DNA of 20,240 bases, taken from the NCBI GenBank assembly GCA_035564555.1, contig DATMTS010000085.1, forward strand, positions 1-20,240, read 5' to 3'. The translations under genes and the position numbers were made by a program. The stretch comes from DATMTS01 sp035564555 (GTDB taxonomy: Bacteria > Actinomycetota > Actinomycetes > Actinomycetales > Microbacteriaceae). Positions within the stretch are counted from its first letter, which is position 1; each line of letters opens with the position of its first letter. Under the pieces are notes generated by a model. It was not told the DNA's origin. It searched no databases and saw nothing but the letters and a program-made list of their open reading frames with translations. Below, piece after piece: positions 13,653 to 20,240 of the stretch.

Positions 13653-13681
13653 ATTATCGACGAGTCGCGCTACGGGCTCCA
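13653..13681 (-). promoter_or_regulatory. putative promoter of the iron-permease/kup pair
   Basis: On the minus strand GATAAT (13653-13658), matching five of six -10 consensus bases, lies 17 nt from TGGAGC (13676-13681), a weak -35. The transcript would start about 44 nt before GTG at 13602. It stands in the divergent gap shared with the acyltransferase gene. Confidence 0.4.
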
Positions 13682-13766
13682 CGGCTGCCTTTTCGCTGGC
13701 ATCGGGTGTAAGCAGCTGAATTCCCGCACGCCGCGGGTGCCTCGCCGACCGGCCACCTGCTCCGGC

Positions 13767-13772
13767 TACGAT
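13767..13772 (+). promoter_or_regulatory. leaderless-type -10 box (TACGAT)
   Basis: TACGAT is followed by 7 nt and ATG at 13780, with no Shine-Dalgarno sequence. It overlaps an earlier in-frame ATG at 13771, which makes 13780 (or GTG at 13777) the better start. Confidence 0.4.
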
Positions 13773-13779
13773 GCCCGTG

Positions 13780-15717
13780 ATGACCCCACCCGCATCGCAG
13801 GACCGAGCGCATCCGACGGTCTGGAACGATCGGCCCGCAGCACGGCTGGCGGGTCTCGACGGCTTGCGGGCGATCGCGGTGGCCATGGTCATCGCCTATC
13901 ACTTCATGCCCGCCATCCTGCCCGGCGGCTTCGTCGGCGTCGACATCTTCTTCGTGATCAGCGGATTTCTGATCACCGCTCTGTTGCTCTCGCGTCGACC
14001 CGGAGGGACGAAAGGCCTGCGTTCGTTCTGGTTGCGGCGCGCCCGGCGCTTGCTGCCGGCCCTGGTCGTGCTGGTGCTGGCGTGCTGCACCGCGGCACTC
14101 GTGACCGGCGGCGATCTGCTCGTCGGTCTCGGCTCGCAAGTGCTCGGCGCAATCACCTTCAGCAGCAACTGGGTCTTCATCGCACAAGACCAGAGCTACT
14201 TCGCTCAGGATGCCCCGCAGTTGTTCCGCAATCTATGGTCGCTTGCCGTTGAGGAACAGTTCTATCTGCTCTGGCCGTTCGTCGTACTGGCACTGGTGCT
14301 GCTTCGCTCTCCCGCGGTTCGAGCCGTGATCGCCTTGGGCATCGCCGCCGCCTCGGCCGTGACGATGGCGGTGCTGTACACCCCCGGCCTCGATCCGAGC
14401 CGCGTCTATTACGGATCGGACGCGCACTGCTTCGGCCTCGCACTCGGTGCTGCGCTCGCATTCGCACTGCAGCAGAGACGCCCGCTGGATCTGGATGCCG
14501 GCGAATCGGGATTCGCACGGTTCGAGCGTCGCTGGGCGGCGCTGCTCGGCACACTGGCACTGGCCGCACTCGTCGTCTGTTCGGTCTTGATGACCAGCAC
14601 GACACCGTTCACCTACCGCGGCGGCCTGCCCTTGGTCGCGGTGCTCACCGCCGTGCTGATCTGGTCGGCGACGCGCCCGGGCGCGACTCTCGGTCGTGCG
14701 CTGGATGCCGCACCCCTGCGAGCCACCGGCGAGAGGTCGTACGGACTGTACCTGTGGCATTGGCCGGCGCTGCTGCTGGTTCAGGCGGCCCTGCCGGCCG
14801 CCGCGCGCACCGGGGTCGATGCGCTGGCGTCTGCGGGCATCGCCCTTGCGATCACGATCGGCGCCGCCCTGCTGTCGCATCGCTTCGTCGAGACGCCGAT
14901 CCGGCGAGGCGGGTTCGGTGTGCTGTTCATGCCGTTGTGGCCCGCCGGCCGCCGGGGCGGGCGCCTGGTCGCCGCCTCGGCGGCGGTCGCGCTCGTGCTC
15001 GCAGGCGGGGTGGCCACGTCGGCCGCCGTGGCGCAGGGGGCCCGGGTGACGGATGCCGAGCATCAGGTCGCGTTAGGCGAACGCACGATCCAGTCGGCGC
15101 GGCAGCACCCCGCTCCGCAAGTCGACCCGGATGCCTCGCCGAGCTCGAGTCCGTCCCTTGCGGCGTCGCCCACGCCACGCGTTTCGGCCACGGCCCGCCC
15201 GTCCGGTGTGCACCCCGCCGCGACCGCTCCGCCGGTGATGCCGGGTGGCGACATCCTGGCGATCGGAGACTCGGTCATGCTCGCCGCCGCTCCCGCGCTG
15301 CAGGCGCAGTTCCCCGGCATCCGCATCGACGCCGTCGTCTCCCGGCAACCGCGCGAGGCCCCGCGCCTGCTCGCCGGCTACGCGGCGCGCGCCGAGCTGC
15401 GGCCGATCGTCGTGATCGGCCTCGGCACCAACGGTTACCTGGGCACCGGCACTCTCGACGCCATCCGTTCGGCGGCCGGTCCGTCGACGCGGCTGGTCTT
15501 CGTCAACATCTATGCGGACCGGCAGTGGCTCGGCGAGGTCAACGGCGACCTGGCCGGATTCGTGAAGACCGACCCGCGTTCCGCACTCGTCGACTGGCAC
15601 AGGGCGATCGCCCCACATCTCGACCTGCTCGCATCCGACCACATCCATCCCGGCGGTCGAGGGGCACGCCTCTATGCAGCGTGCCTCGCACGGGTGATCG
15701 ACGCCCGGTCCCGCTGA
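13780..15717 (+). CDS. acyltransferase-3 / SGNH two-domain O-acetyltransferase (OatA-like)
   Basis: A 645-residue envelope enzyme. The N-terminal acyltransferase-3 domain (residues about 15-400) opens with LAGLDGLRAIAVAMVIAYH41F and GGFVGVDIFFVISGFLIT, then about ten membrane helices with the SNWVFIAQDQSYF and LWSLAVEEQFYLLWP motifs. A Pro/Ser/Thr/Ala-rich linker (about 435-488) leads to an extracytoplasmic SGNH domain with GDS498V, GLGTNG and D620-H-I-H623-P, giving a complete Ser/Asp/His set. Such proteins pass acetyl groups across the membrane and place them on peptidoglycan or secreted polysaccharide; which acceptor is used here is unknown. A start 3 codons upstream (13771) is possible. 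The gene is divergent from the iron-permease/kup pair. Confidence 0.92.
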   Translation: MTPPASQDRAHPTVWNDRPAARLAGLDGLRAIAVAMVIAYHFMPAILPGGFVGVDIFFVISGFLITALLLSRRPGGTKGLRSFWLRRARRLLPALVVLVLACCTAALVTGGDLLVGLGSQVLGAITFSSNWVFIAQDQSYFAQDAPQLFRNLWSLAVEEQFYLLWPFVVLALVLLRSPAVRAVIALGIAAASAVTMAVLYTPGLDPSRVYYGSDAHCFGLALGAALAFALQQRRPLDLDAGESGFARFERRWAALLGTLALAALVVCSVLMTSTTPFTYRGGLPLVAVLTAVLIWSATRPGATLGRALDAAPLRATGERSYGLYLWHWPALLLVQAALPAAARTGVDALASAGIALAITIGAALLSHRFVETPIRRGGFGVLFMPLWPAGRRGGRLVAASAAVALVLAGGVATSAAVAQGARVTDAEHQVALGERTIQSARQHPAPQVDPDASPSSSPSLAASPTPRVSATARPSGVHPAATAPPVMPGGDILAIGDSVMLAAAPALQAQFPGIRIDAVVSRQPREAPRLLAGYAARAELRPIVVIGLGTNGYLGTGTLDAIRSAAGPSTRLVFVNIYADRQWLGEVNGDLAGFVKTDPRSALVDWHRAIAPHLDLLASDHIHPGGRGARLYAACLARVIDARSR

Positions 15718-15801
15718 CGTCGCTCGTCGCACGCGTCCGGTGTCGACGCGGCCGCCTGCATGGGGCAGTTTCAGTGCGGCACGGGGTGCAGTCAACCCCC
15801 T

Positions 15802-15829
15802 GTGACGCACGTTTTCGCCGACCTACGCT
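15802..15829 (+). promoter_or_regulatory. putative promoter of the envelope operon
   Basis: GTGACG (15802-15807), a 16-nt spacer and TACGCT (15824-15829) precede ATG at 15877, predicting a leader of about 40 nt that carries a GAAGGGCGAAG-type ribosome site. The rest of the 159-nt gap after the acyltransferase gene contains only a short GGGGT/ACCCC inverted repeat near 15783-15799. Confidence 0.4.
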
Positions 15830-15876
15830 GCCATACCAAGACGACGACGAGTTGACCAGCTACGAAGGGCGAAGCA

Positions 15877-16692
15877 ATGACAGACAACGATCCGATCGTT
15901 CCACCGGCCCGTACTCCCGGCGCGGTGCGACGCGATTCGACCCCGGATGAAGATTCGACGCCGGCCACCGGATCACCGGCAACGGGAACACCGGCAACGG
16001 GAACGCCGGCACCGGGCATGCCCGCCACGGTCGTACCGCCCGCCGGCACGTCGGCCACCGGCGTGCCGCCCGCAGGCTCACCCATCACAGGCGTGCCGCC
16101 CGCGGGCACGTCCGCCACAGGGATGCCGCCCGCGAGCGGCCCCGCCACAAGCGTCCCGCCCACGGCCGCACCCGTGCCCGGTTCACCGGCCAGCGGAGGT
16201 TCCGACCGGATGGATGCTGCCCGAGCGCAGGCATCCGGCCTGAAGGACCACGCGGTCGACGCGGGAGGGGACGTCGTCGAGACAGCGAAGCAGGCGGTCG
16301 GCGACGTCGCCCAGGAGGCCAAGACACAGGCGAAGGACGTCTGGCGCCAGACCCAGGACGAACTCAGGACGCAGGCCGAGGTGCAGCAGCGGCGCGTCGC
16401 GGAGGGCCTGCATTCGGTGAGCCGGCAGTTCTCGCAGATGGCGGAGCAGTCGCCCGACGATGGCGTGGCGACCGACCTCGTGCGGCGAGCCGCGACGCGT
16501 ACCGGAAGCGTCGCATCCTGGCTGGACCGGCGTGACCCAGGCTCCCTGGTGGACGAGGTGCGCCGGTACGCCGGCCGCAAACCGGGCACCTTCATCGCGA
16601 TCGCCGCCGCGGCCGGCCTGCTGGCCGGGCGCCTGACGCGTTCGGCGGCCAGCAGCACCACCGAGCAGACCGACGGCGGCGGCGCGCGATGA
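15877..16692 (+). CDS. membrane-tethered protein with Pro/Thr/Gly-rich repeats and an amphipathic helix region
   Basis: I do not recognise one family for the whole 271-residue protein. Residues 1-28 are polar. Residues 29-53 are 5-residue units of the type PATGT, and 53-102 are five 10-residue units of the type VPPAGTSATG. Residues about 108-190 are Ala/Lys/Glu/Gln-rich helix resembling LEA-like or DUF883-like proteins (VETAKQAVGDVAQEAKTQAK). Residues 236-253 are a small hydrophobic helix (GTFIAIAAAAGLLAGRL), placed C-terminally as in DUF883/ElaB-type membrane-bound proteins. This resembles the C-terminal end of the DUF3618 protein two genes downstream. The stop overlaps the next ATG (ATGA). 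The N-terminal repeat part is probably disordered; its function is unknown. Confidence 0.8.
   Translation: MTDNDPIVPPARTPGAVRRDSTPDEDSTPATGSPATGTPATGTPAPGMPATVVPPAGTSATGVPPAGSPITGVPPAGTSATGMPPASGPATSVPPTAAPVPGSPASGGSDRMDAARAQASGLKDHAVDAGGDVVETAKQAVGDVAQEAKTQAKDVWRQTQDELRTQAEVQQRRVAEGLHSVSRQFSQMAEQSPDDGVATDLVRRAATRTGSVASWLDRRDPGSLVDEVRRYAGRKPGTFIAIAAAAGLLAGRLTRSAASSTTEQTDGGGAR
15961..16182 (+). repeat. in-frame 15-bp then 30-bp tandem repeats
   Basis: From 15961 to about 16032 there are five degenerate 15-bp units (CCGGCAACGGGAACA type). From 16033 to 16182 there are five 30-bp units, starting at 16033, 16063, 16093, 16123 and 16153 and each opening GTGCCGCCCGC or close. The 30-bp units encode VPPAGTSATG, VPPAGSPITG, VPPAGTSATG, MPPASGPATS and VPPTAAPVPG. 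Units 1 and 3 give the same peptide with different third bases, so the array is old or under selection rather than a fresh slippage product. Confidence 0.85.
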
Positions 16693-17105
16693 TCGATCCG
16701 GAGACCCCCGCCGAGCGAAAGGCGGAATCCACGTCGCTGGGCGACCTGCTCGGCGAGGTCAGTCGCGACATCTCGACGCTGATGCGCCAAGAGGTCGAGC
16801 TCGCGAAGGCGGAGTTGCGTGAGTCGGCCGCTCGAGCCGGTAAAGGCGCCGGCATGCTCGGCGGCGCAGGCTACGCCGGAATGATGACGGTGCTCTTCCT
16901 CTCCATCGCCGCATGGTGGGGCCTGGGCTACCTGATCGGCAACGCCTGGTCTGGCCTGATCATCGCCGTCATCTGGGCGATCATCGGCCTGATCCTGTTC
17001 GTCGTGGGACGGTCGGCGGTGAAGTCGGTCAAGGGCGCGCCGCAGACCGTGGAAAGCCTCAAAGAGATCCCTGACACGTTGAAAAGGAACGGTGAGAACA
17101 GATGA
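16689..17105 (+). CDS. phage holin family protein (actinobacterial holin-X-like)
   Basis: The 138-residue protein has the Holin-X (PF07332) layout. An amphipathic N-terminal helix reads TSLGDLLGEVSRDISTLMRQ and then EVELAKAELRE (residues 15-45). Then two membrane helices, MMTVLFLSIAAWWGLGYLIG (65-84) and GLIIAVIWAIIGLILFVVG (89-107), and a short basic tail. Despite the family name these chromosomal proteins are not linked to phage lysis; a role in envelope structure or stress is likely but unproven. It overlaps both neighbours by 4 bp (ATGA), so the three genes are translationally coupled. Confidence 0.9.
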   Translation: MIDPETPAERKAESTSLGDLLGEVSRDISTLMRQEVELAKAELRESAARAGKGAGMLGGAGYAGMMTVLFLSIAAWWGLGYLIGNAWSGLIIAVIWAIIGLILFVVGRSAVKSVKGAPQTVESLKEIPDTLKRNGENR

Positions 17106-17656
17106 CGAACAATCCTGATGAGATCCGCGCGGAGATCGAGGTGACCCGCACCGAACTCGGCACCGATGTCGACGCGCTCGCCGACAAGGTGACGCCTTCG
17201 AAGATCGCGCACCGCCAGGTCGGCAGGATGCGGAGCGCCTTCACTCAGGCGCGCGACCGGGTCATGGGCGGCACCTCCGAGCTGGGCGATCGGGGCGCAG
17301 ACGCGATGGCCGACGCCGCCCAGACCGTTCGGGCGAAGGCCGAGGGCAACCCCCTCGCCGTCGGGCTGATCGCCTTCGGCATCGGCTGGCTCGCCGCCTC
17401 GCTGATCCCCGCCTCGCAGAAGGAGAAGGAGCTCGCTTCGTCGGTGAAGGACGCCGCAGCCCCGTTGGTCGACGAGGCCAAGGATGTCGCGAAAGACGTC
17501 GCCGACTCGTTGCAGGAGCCTGCCCGCCACGCGGCGAACGAGGTCAAGCAGGCCGCGGCAGATGCCGCAGACGACGTCAAGGCGCGGGCCGGCTCCGCCG
17601 CCCACGACGTCACCGAACACGCTCAGAACGCGGCGGACGAGGTGCGCCGACCGTAG
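17102..17656 (+). CDS. DUF3618 domain-containing protein
   Basis: A 184-residue protein. Residues 4-40 (NPDEIRAEIEVTRTELGTDV and DALADKVTPSKIAHRQV) are the DUF3618 motif: an acidic/basic helix ending in the P-S-K pattern. A linker leads to a hydrophobic helix (residues 84-104, PLAVGLIAFGIGWLAASLIP). An Ala/Lys/Glu/Asp-rich amphipathic tail follows (about 110-180, AKDVAKDVADSLQEPARHAA), similar in character to the first gene of the cluster. The family's function is unknown. The start ATG overlaps the holin-X TGA. A strong hairpin follows the stop. Confidence 0.88.
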   Translation: MTNNPDEIRAEIEVTRTELGTDVDALADKVTPSKIAHRQVGRMRSAFTQARDRVMGGTSELGDRGADAMADAAQTVRAKAEGNPLAVGLIAFGIGWLAASLIPASQKEKELASSVKDAAAPLVDEAKDVAKDVADSLQEPARHAANEVKQAAADAADDVKARAGSAAHDVTEHAQNAADEVRRP

Positions 17657-17662
17657 GCGCGC

Positions 17663-17705
17663 ACGACGGCGGGTCGCGGCCGGCGCGGTCGCGACCCGCC
17701 GTCGT
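17663..17705 (+). terminator. 16-bp perfect inverted repeat after the DUF3618 gene
   Basis: The arms 17663-17678 (ACGACGGCGGGTCGCG) and 17690-17705 are exact reverse complements around an 11-nt loop. They begin 7 nt after the DUF3618 stop and end 33 nt before the YihY gene start. The run is strongly G/C-rich and no T-tract follows (CGCTTCAG), so it is a stable hairpin of the kind that ends or attenuates transcription, or protects the 3' end of the upstream mRNA. Confidence 0.6.
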
Positions 17706-17738
17706 CGCTTCAGCACAACCGGAACCGGGGAGACTCGA

Positions 17739-18872
17739 ATGAACGACGACATCGGGGCGAGCGCGCGACTGCAGGATGCCCCGGCGCCCGACGACCCGCG
17801 CAAGCCGGGCACGCCTCCGAAGGTGCGGAAGCGTTCCTGGCTGTATGCCGTACGGAGGACGATCCGCGAATTCGGTCTCGACCAGTGCATCGACAGCGCT
17901 GGTTCGCTGACGTACTTCGGCATCCTCTCCGGCTTCCCGGCGCTTCTGGCGGTGTTCTCGTTGCTCGGCGTCGTCGGCCAGCGCAAGCAGGCCACGGAGG
18001 CGGTGATGTCGATCGTGAAAGACGTGGCTCCTGGCTCGGCCGCATCGATCGTGCGCGGACCGATCGAGCAGTTCGCCTCGTCACCCGTGGCCGGCTTCGC
18101 TCTGATCTTCGGGATCGTGCTGGCGATCTGGAGCGCGTCGGGCTATGTCGGGGCCTTCGCCCGCGCCATGAACCGAATCTACGAGATCGACGAGGGTCGC
18201 CCGTTCTGGAAGCGCAAGCCGCAGCAATTGCTGATCACACTGGTCGTCATCCTGCTGGTTCTGATCATGGTGGTCGTGTTGATCGTCTCCGGTCCGGTCA
18301 CCGATGCCCTGGGCAATGCGCTGGGGGCGGGCGCCGTCGTGGAGACCGTGTGGAGCATTGCGAAATGGCCGCTGCTCGCCGTCGCCTTCGTGCTGATGAT
18401 CGCGTTGCTGTACTACGCGACTCCGAACGTGCAGCAGCCCAGGTTCCGCTGGGTGACGATCGGCGGCGTCACGGCCCTGGTGCTGATCGTGCTCGCATCG
18501 CTCGGGTTCGGAATCTACGTCGCGAACTTCTCGCACTACAACAAGTCGTACGGCTCACTGGCCGGCATCATCATCTTTCTGATCTGGTTGTGGATCACGA
18601 ACCTGGCGCTGTTGTTCGGAGCGGAGCTCGATGCCGAACTCGAGCGCGGCCGGGAGCTTCAGGGCGGCATCCAGGCCGAGGATCAGATCAAACTGCCGCC
18701 TCGGGATGCGACGGCGAGCAAGAAGAAGGAGGCTCGGGCGCGCAAAGAAGCGGCGGAGGGCCGCGCCCTGTACGACCCGGAGCACGACCCACACCCCGCC
18801 GCTTCCCGCGATCGGGAACAGGATCGCGGCCGTGCCCGAGAGCGCGAACAGGACGGCACGCGGAACCGCTGA
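17739..18872 (+). CDS. YihY/virulence factor BrkB family membrane protein
   Basis: The 377-residue protein follows the YihY/UPF0761 pattern. GSLTYFGILSGFPALLAVFSLLG (about 56-77) is helix 1; APGSAASIVRGPIEQF is the loop; the helix about 120-140 includes IWSASGYVGAFARAMNRIYEI. Helix 164-184 and helix 209-227 are followed by YYATPNVQQPRFRW, helix 240-263, then YNKSYGSLAGIIIFLIWLWI and FGAELDAELERG, the last being a family hallmark. Six membrane helices are expected. Family function is unproven; the old RNase BN assignment is discredited. The C-terminal 70 residues are highly charged (KKKEARARKEAAEG; REQDRGRAREREQD). Start ATG at 17739 has GGGGAG upstream; the longer frame into the hairpin is rejected. 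Confidence 0.92.
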   Translation: MNDDIGASARLQDAPAPDDPRKPGTPPKVRKRSWLYAVRRTIREFGLDQCIDSAGSLTYFGILSGFPALLAVFSLLGVVGQRKQATEAVMSIVKDVAPGSAASIVRGPIEQFASSPVAGFALIFGIVLAIWSASGYVGAFARAMNRIYEIDEGRPFWKRKPQQLLITLVVILLVLIMVVVLIVSGPVTDALGNALGAGAVVETVWSIAKWPLLAVAFVLMIALLYYATPNVQQPRFRWVTIGGVTALVLIVLASLGFGIYVANFSHYNKSYGSLAGIIIFLIWLWITNLALLFGAELDAELERGRELQGGIQAEDQIKLPPRDATASKKKEARARKEAAEGRALYDPEHDPHPAASRDREQDRGRAREREQDGTRNR

Positions 18873-18968
18873 GGATGCTGCCGGCTGCTACCCGCAGACG
18901 TGTGGCCCGGCGTACGATTCGTCGTGCCCGGGCAACGATGCGGGTCGCAACGAACGAACGGAGCACGC

Positions 18969-19748
18969 ATGACCTCTCGAATCCTCGTCACCGGCGGAAC
19001 CGGAACCGTCGGATCGCTCGTCGTGCCGCGCCTGCGGGCCGCAGGAAACGACGTGACGGTACTCAGTCGCCGCGCCCAGCAGGCCCGTGACGGCATCCGA
19101 TTCGTCACCGGCGACCTGCTCAAGGGTGAAGGGGTGGCGGCTGCCGTCGAAGGAATGGACACGATCCTGCACCTCGCCGGCGGACCGAAGGGCGACGACA
19201 TCGCCACCCGCAACCTGGTGCGGGCCGCCCGGGCTGCGGGCGTCAAGCACATCGTGCTGATCTCGGTGGTCGGTGCTGCCACGATGCCGATCGGTTACTT
19301 CACCGCGAAACGAGGCGCCGAGCACGCTTTGATGGAGTCGGGCGTGCCATGGACGGTGCTGCGCGCGGCTCAGTTCCACACGCTCGCGTTCACGGTGATC
19401 AAAGTGCTCGCCCGGCTCCCGGTCATCCTCGATCCGCGCGGGCTGCGGGCTCAGCCGGTAGACCCCGAAGACGTCGCCGCCCGGCTCGTCGAGCTCACGC
19501 TCGGCGAGCCGCTGGGGCTGGCGCCCGACGAGGTGGGCCCGCGCGTCTACACCCTGGCAGAACTCGTGGCCAGCTACCTTCGCGCGCGAGGCAAGCGCCG
19601 CCCGGTGCTGCCGCTGCACGTTCCCGGCAGGGTCGCCCGGGCGTACCGCGCCGGCGAGAACCTCGCCCTCGACGGCGTCGAGGTGGGCACACGCTCCTGG
19701 GAGGACTTCCTCGCGAAGGCGGTGGCGGAGCAGCGTTTCGAACATTGA
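18969..19748 (+). CDS. NmrA-like/atypical SDR NAD(P)-binding protein
   Basis: A 259-residue cytoplasmic protein with the N-terminal Rossmann motif ILVTGGTGTVGSLVVPRLRAAG (residues 5-26, GGxGxxG type). IRFVTGDLL follows, then MDTILHLAGG and the V-K-H-I-V-LISVVGA strand with no YxxxK catalytic pair; YFTAKRGAE carries the Y...K-like position of atypical SDRs. This places it with the NmrA/SDR_a5-type NAD(P)H-binding proteins, whose roles range from redox sensing to quinone or ether reduction. A GGAGC site lies 5 nt before ATG 18969. The longer in-frame ORF beginning at 18900 is not family-like at its start. Confidence 0.9.
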   Translation: MTSRILVTGGTGTVGSLVVPRLRAAGNDVTVLSRRAQQARDGIRFVTGDLLKGEGVAAAVEGMDTILHLAGGPKGDDIATRNLVRAARAAGVKHIVLISVVGAATMPIGYFTAKRGAEHALMESGVPWTVLRAAQFHTLAFTVIKVLARLPVILDPRGLRAQPVDPEDVAARLVELTLGEPLGLAPDEVGPRVYTLAELVASYLRARGKRRPVLPLHVPGRVARAYRAGENLALDGVEVGTRSWEDFLAKAVAEQRFEH

Positions 19749-19783
19749 GCATGCGCATCGCCCCTGCAGCGACGGCGCGATCG

Positions 19784-20240
19784 TCACGGAGTCGGCGGCG
19801 GGCTCACGGCCGAAGAGGTGTTGGTCGGAACCGGGGTGGATGAGGGTGTCGGCTGAGGCGAGGGCGGGGTCGTCGAGGTGGGCTGCGGGGGCGGCGACCC
19901 GGTCGGCGTCGTCTGCGAGGGCGCCGTGCGCTTGGGCGCGGGGTGCCTCGGAGTATGAGGCGTCGAGGTCGTGCCGTGCGTAGGCGTCTCTCGAGATTGC
20001 GTGTGGGCGGGCGCGTGCGTGGGACCCGGGGTCGCGACGTCTGAGGTCGGGGGTGGTTGCAACTGCGCAGGTGAGCCCTGCGGTTGCCCCAGCAGAACCG
20101 CGGCCAGGATGCCGCCCCCGATCAGAATGAGAGCGGCCGCGGCGCCGAGCAACGCGCGGCGCCGACCGCGACGAGGCGGCGGCGTGTCGGCGGGTGGCGC
20201 CGGCGGAGGCGCTGCCACGGGGAGCACCTGCGTCGGCTCG
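19784..20240 (-). CDS. C-terminal part of a Pro/Thr-rich membrane protein (N-terminus beyond window)
   Basis: The minus-strand frame is open to the right edge, so this is the end of a longer protein. The visible part starts EPTQVLPVAAPPPAPPADTPPPRRGRRR split across a Pro-rich segment, a basic stop-transfer patch and one membrane helix (ALLGAAAALILIGGGILAAVLL). About 100 residues rich in Pro, Thr, Ser and His follow, ending VSPPPTP. The layout of cytoplasmic N-terminus, single helix and extracytoplasmic Pro/Thr tail is that of many actinobacterial envelope proteins, including membrane Ser/Thr kinases, but no diagnostic domain is visible here. It is convergent with the NmrA-like gene, 35 nt away. 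Confidence 0.65.
   Translation of the reverse strand, partial: EPTQVLPVAAPPPAPPADTPPPRRGRRRALLGAAAALILIGGGILAAVLLGQPQGSPAQLQPPPTSDVATPGPTHAPAHTQSRETPTHGTTSTPHTPRHPAPKRTAPSQTTPTGSPPPQPTSTTPPSPQPTPSSTPVPTNTSSAVSPPPTP

Noticed and set aside
15961..16182. The 30-bp repeats as a CRISPR array
   Set aside because: The units are contiguous without spacers, in frame and diverged at third positions; they code for a repeat peptide and no cas genes are near.
16689..17105. Holin-X gene as evidence of a prophage
   Set aside because: No phage structural, lysis or integrase genes are present; such proteins are common on actinobacterial chromosomes beside DUF3618 genes.
17484..17738. Extended N-terminus of the YihY protein, through the hairpin
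   Set aside because: The extension is Arg/Pro/Thr-rich and overlaps the DUF3618 gene; ATG 17739 has a ribosome site and a family-like start.

Overview
The window is high-GC actinobacterial chromosome, most likely from the family Microbacteriaceae. This rests on the actinobacterial-type domains present (DUF2510, DUF3618, holin-X-like, cell-wall-binding repeat 2), the frequent hexamer GGATGC/GCATCC, and starts that lack a Shine-Dalgarno sequence but carry a TAnnnT box 6-7 nt upstream. Genus cannot be fixed from the sequence. There is no transposase, integrase, CRISPR array or phage structural gene. Coding density is high and no gene-free stretch exceeds about 180 bases.

Layout. Positions 1-1833 (minus strand): a tRNA-Arg(ACG) cut by the window edge, a MmcQ/YjbR-like protein, a HIT-family hydrolase and a dienelactone-hydrolase-family enzyme; the last two overlap by 4 bp. 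Positions 1982-2269 (minus): a small DUF2510 membrane protein. Positions 2382-4621 (plus): a GH29 alpha-L-fucosidase whose stop overlaps the GTG start of a Gfo/Idh/MocA dehydrogenase, a small sugar-processing unit preceded by a striking 32-bp dyad. Positions 4656-10757 (plus): an orphan membrane protein, a large secreted cell-wall protein with three CWB2 repeats, a membrane-anchored molybdopterin oxidoreductase and a serine beta-lactamase-like hydrolase.

Positions 10777-13602 (minus): a VOC/PhnB-like protein, a Kup potassium transporter with an odd start, and a low-affinity iron permease family protein directly upstream of it. Positions 13780-15717 (plus): a two-domain acyltransferase-3/SGNH O-acetyltransferase of the OatA type. 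Positions 15877-18872 (plus): an envelope cluster made of a repeat-bearing membrane-tethered protein, a holin-X-like protein and a DUF3618 protein chained by ATGA overlaps, a strong 16-bp hairpin, then a YihY/BrkB membrane protein. Positions 18969-19748 (plus): an NmrA-like NAD(P)-binding protein, convergent with the C-terminal part of a Pro/Thr-rich membrane protein that runs off the right edge.

Most of the window reads as ordinary chromosomal housekeeping and cell-envelope content. The parts most worth a second look are the 15.9-18.9 kb envelope cluster, the set of leaderless-type starts, the 32-bp dyad before the fucosidase unit, the uncharacterised N-terminal domain of the CWB2 protein and the start of kup. 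I do not see a clear-cut new defence or mobile system here.
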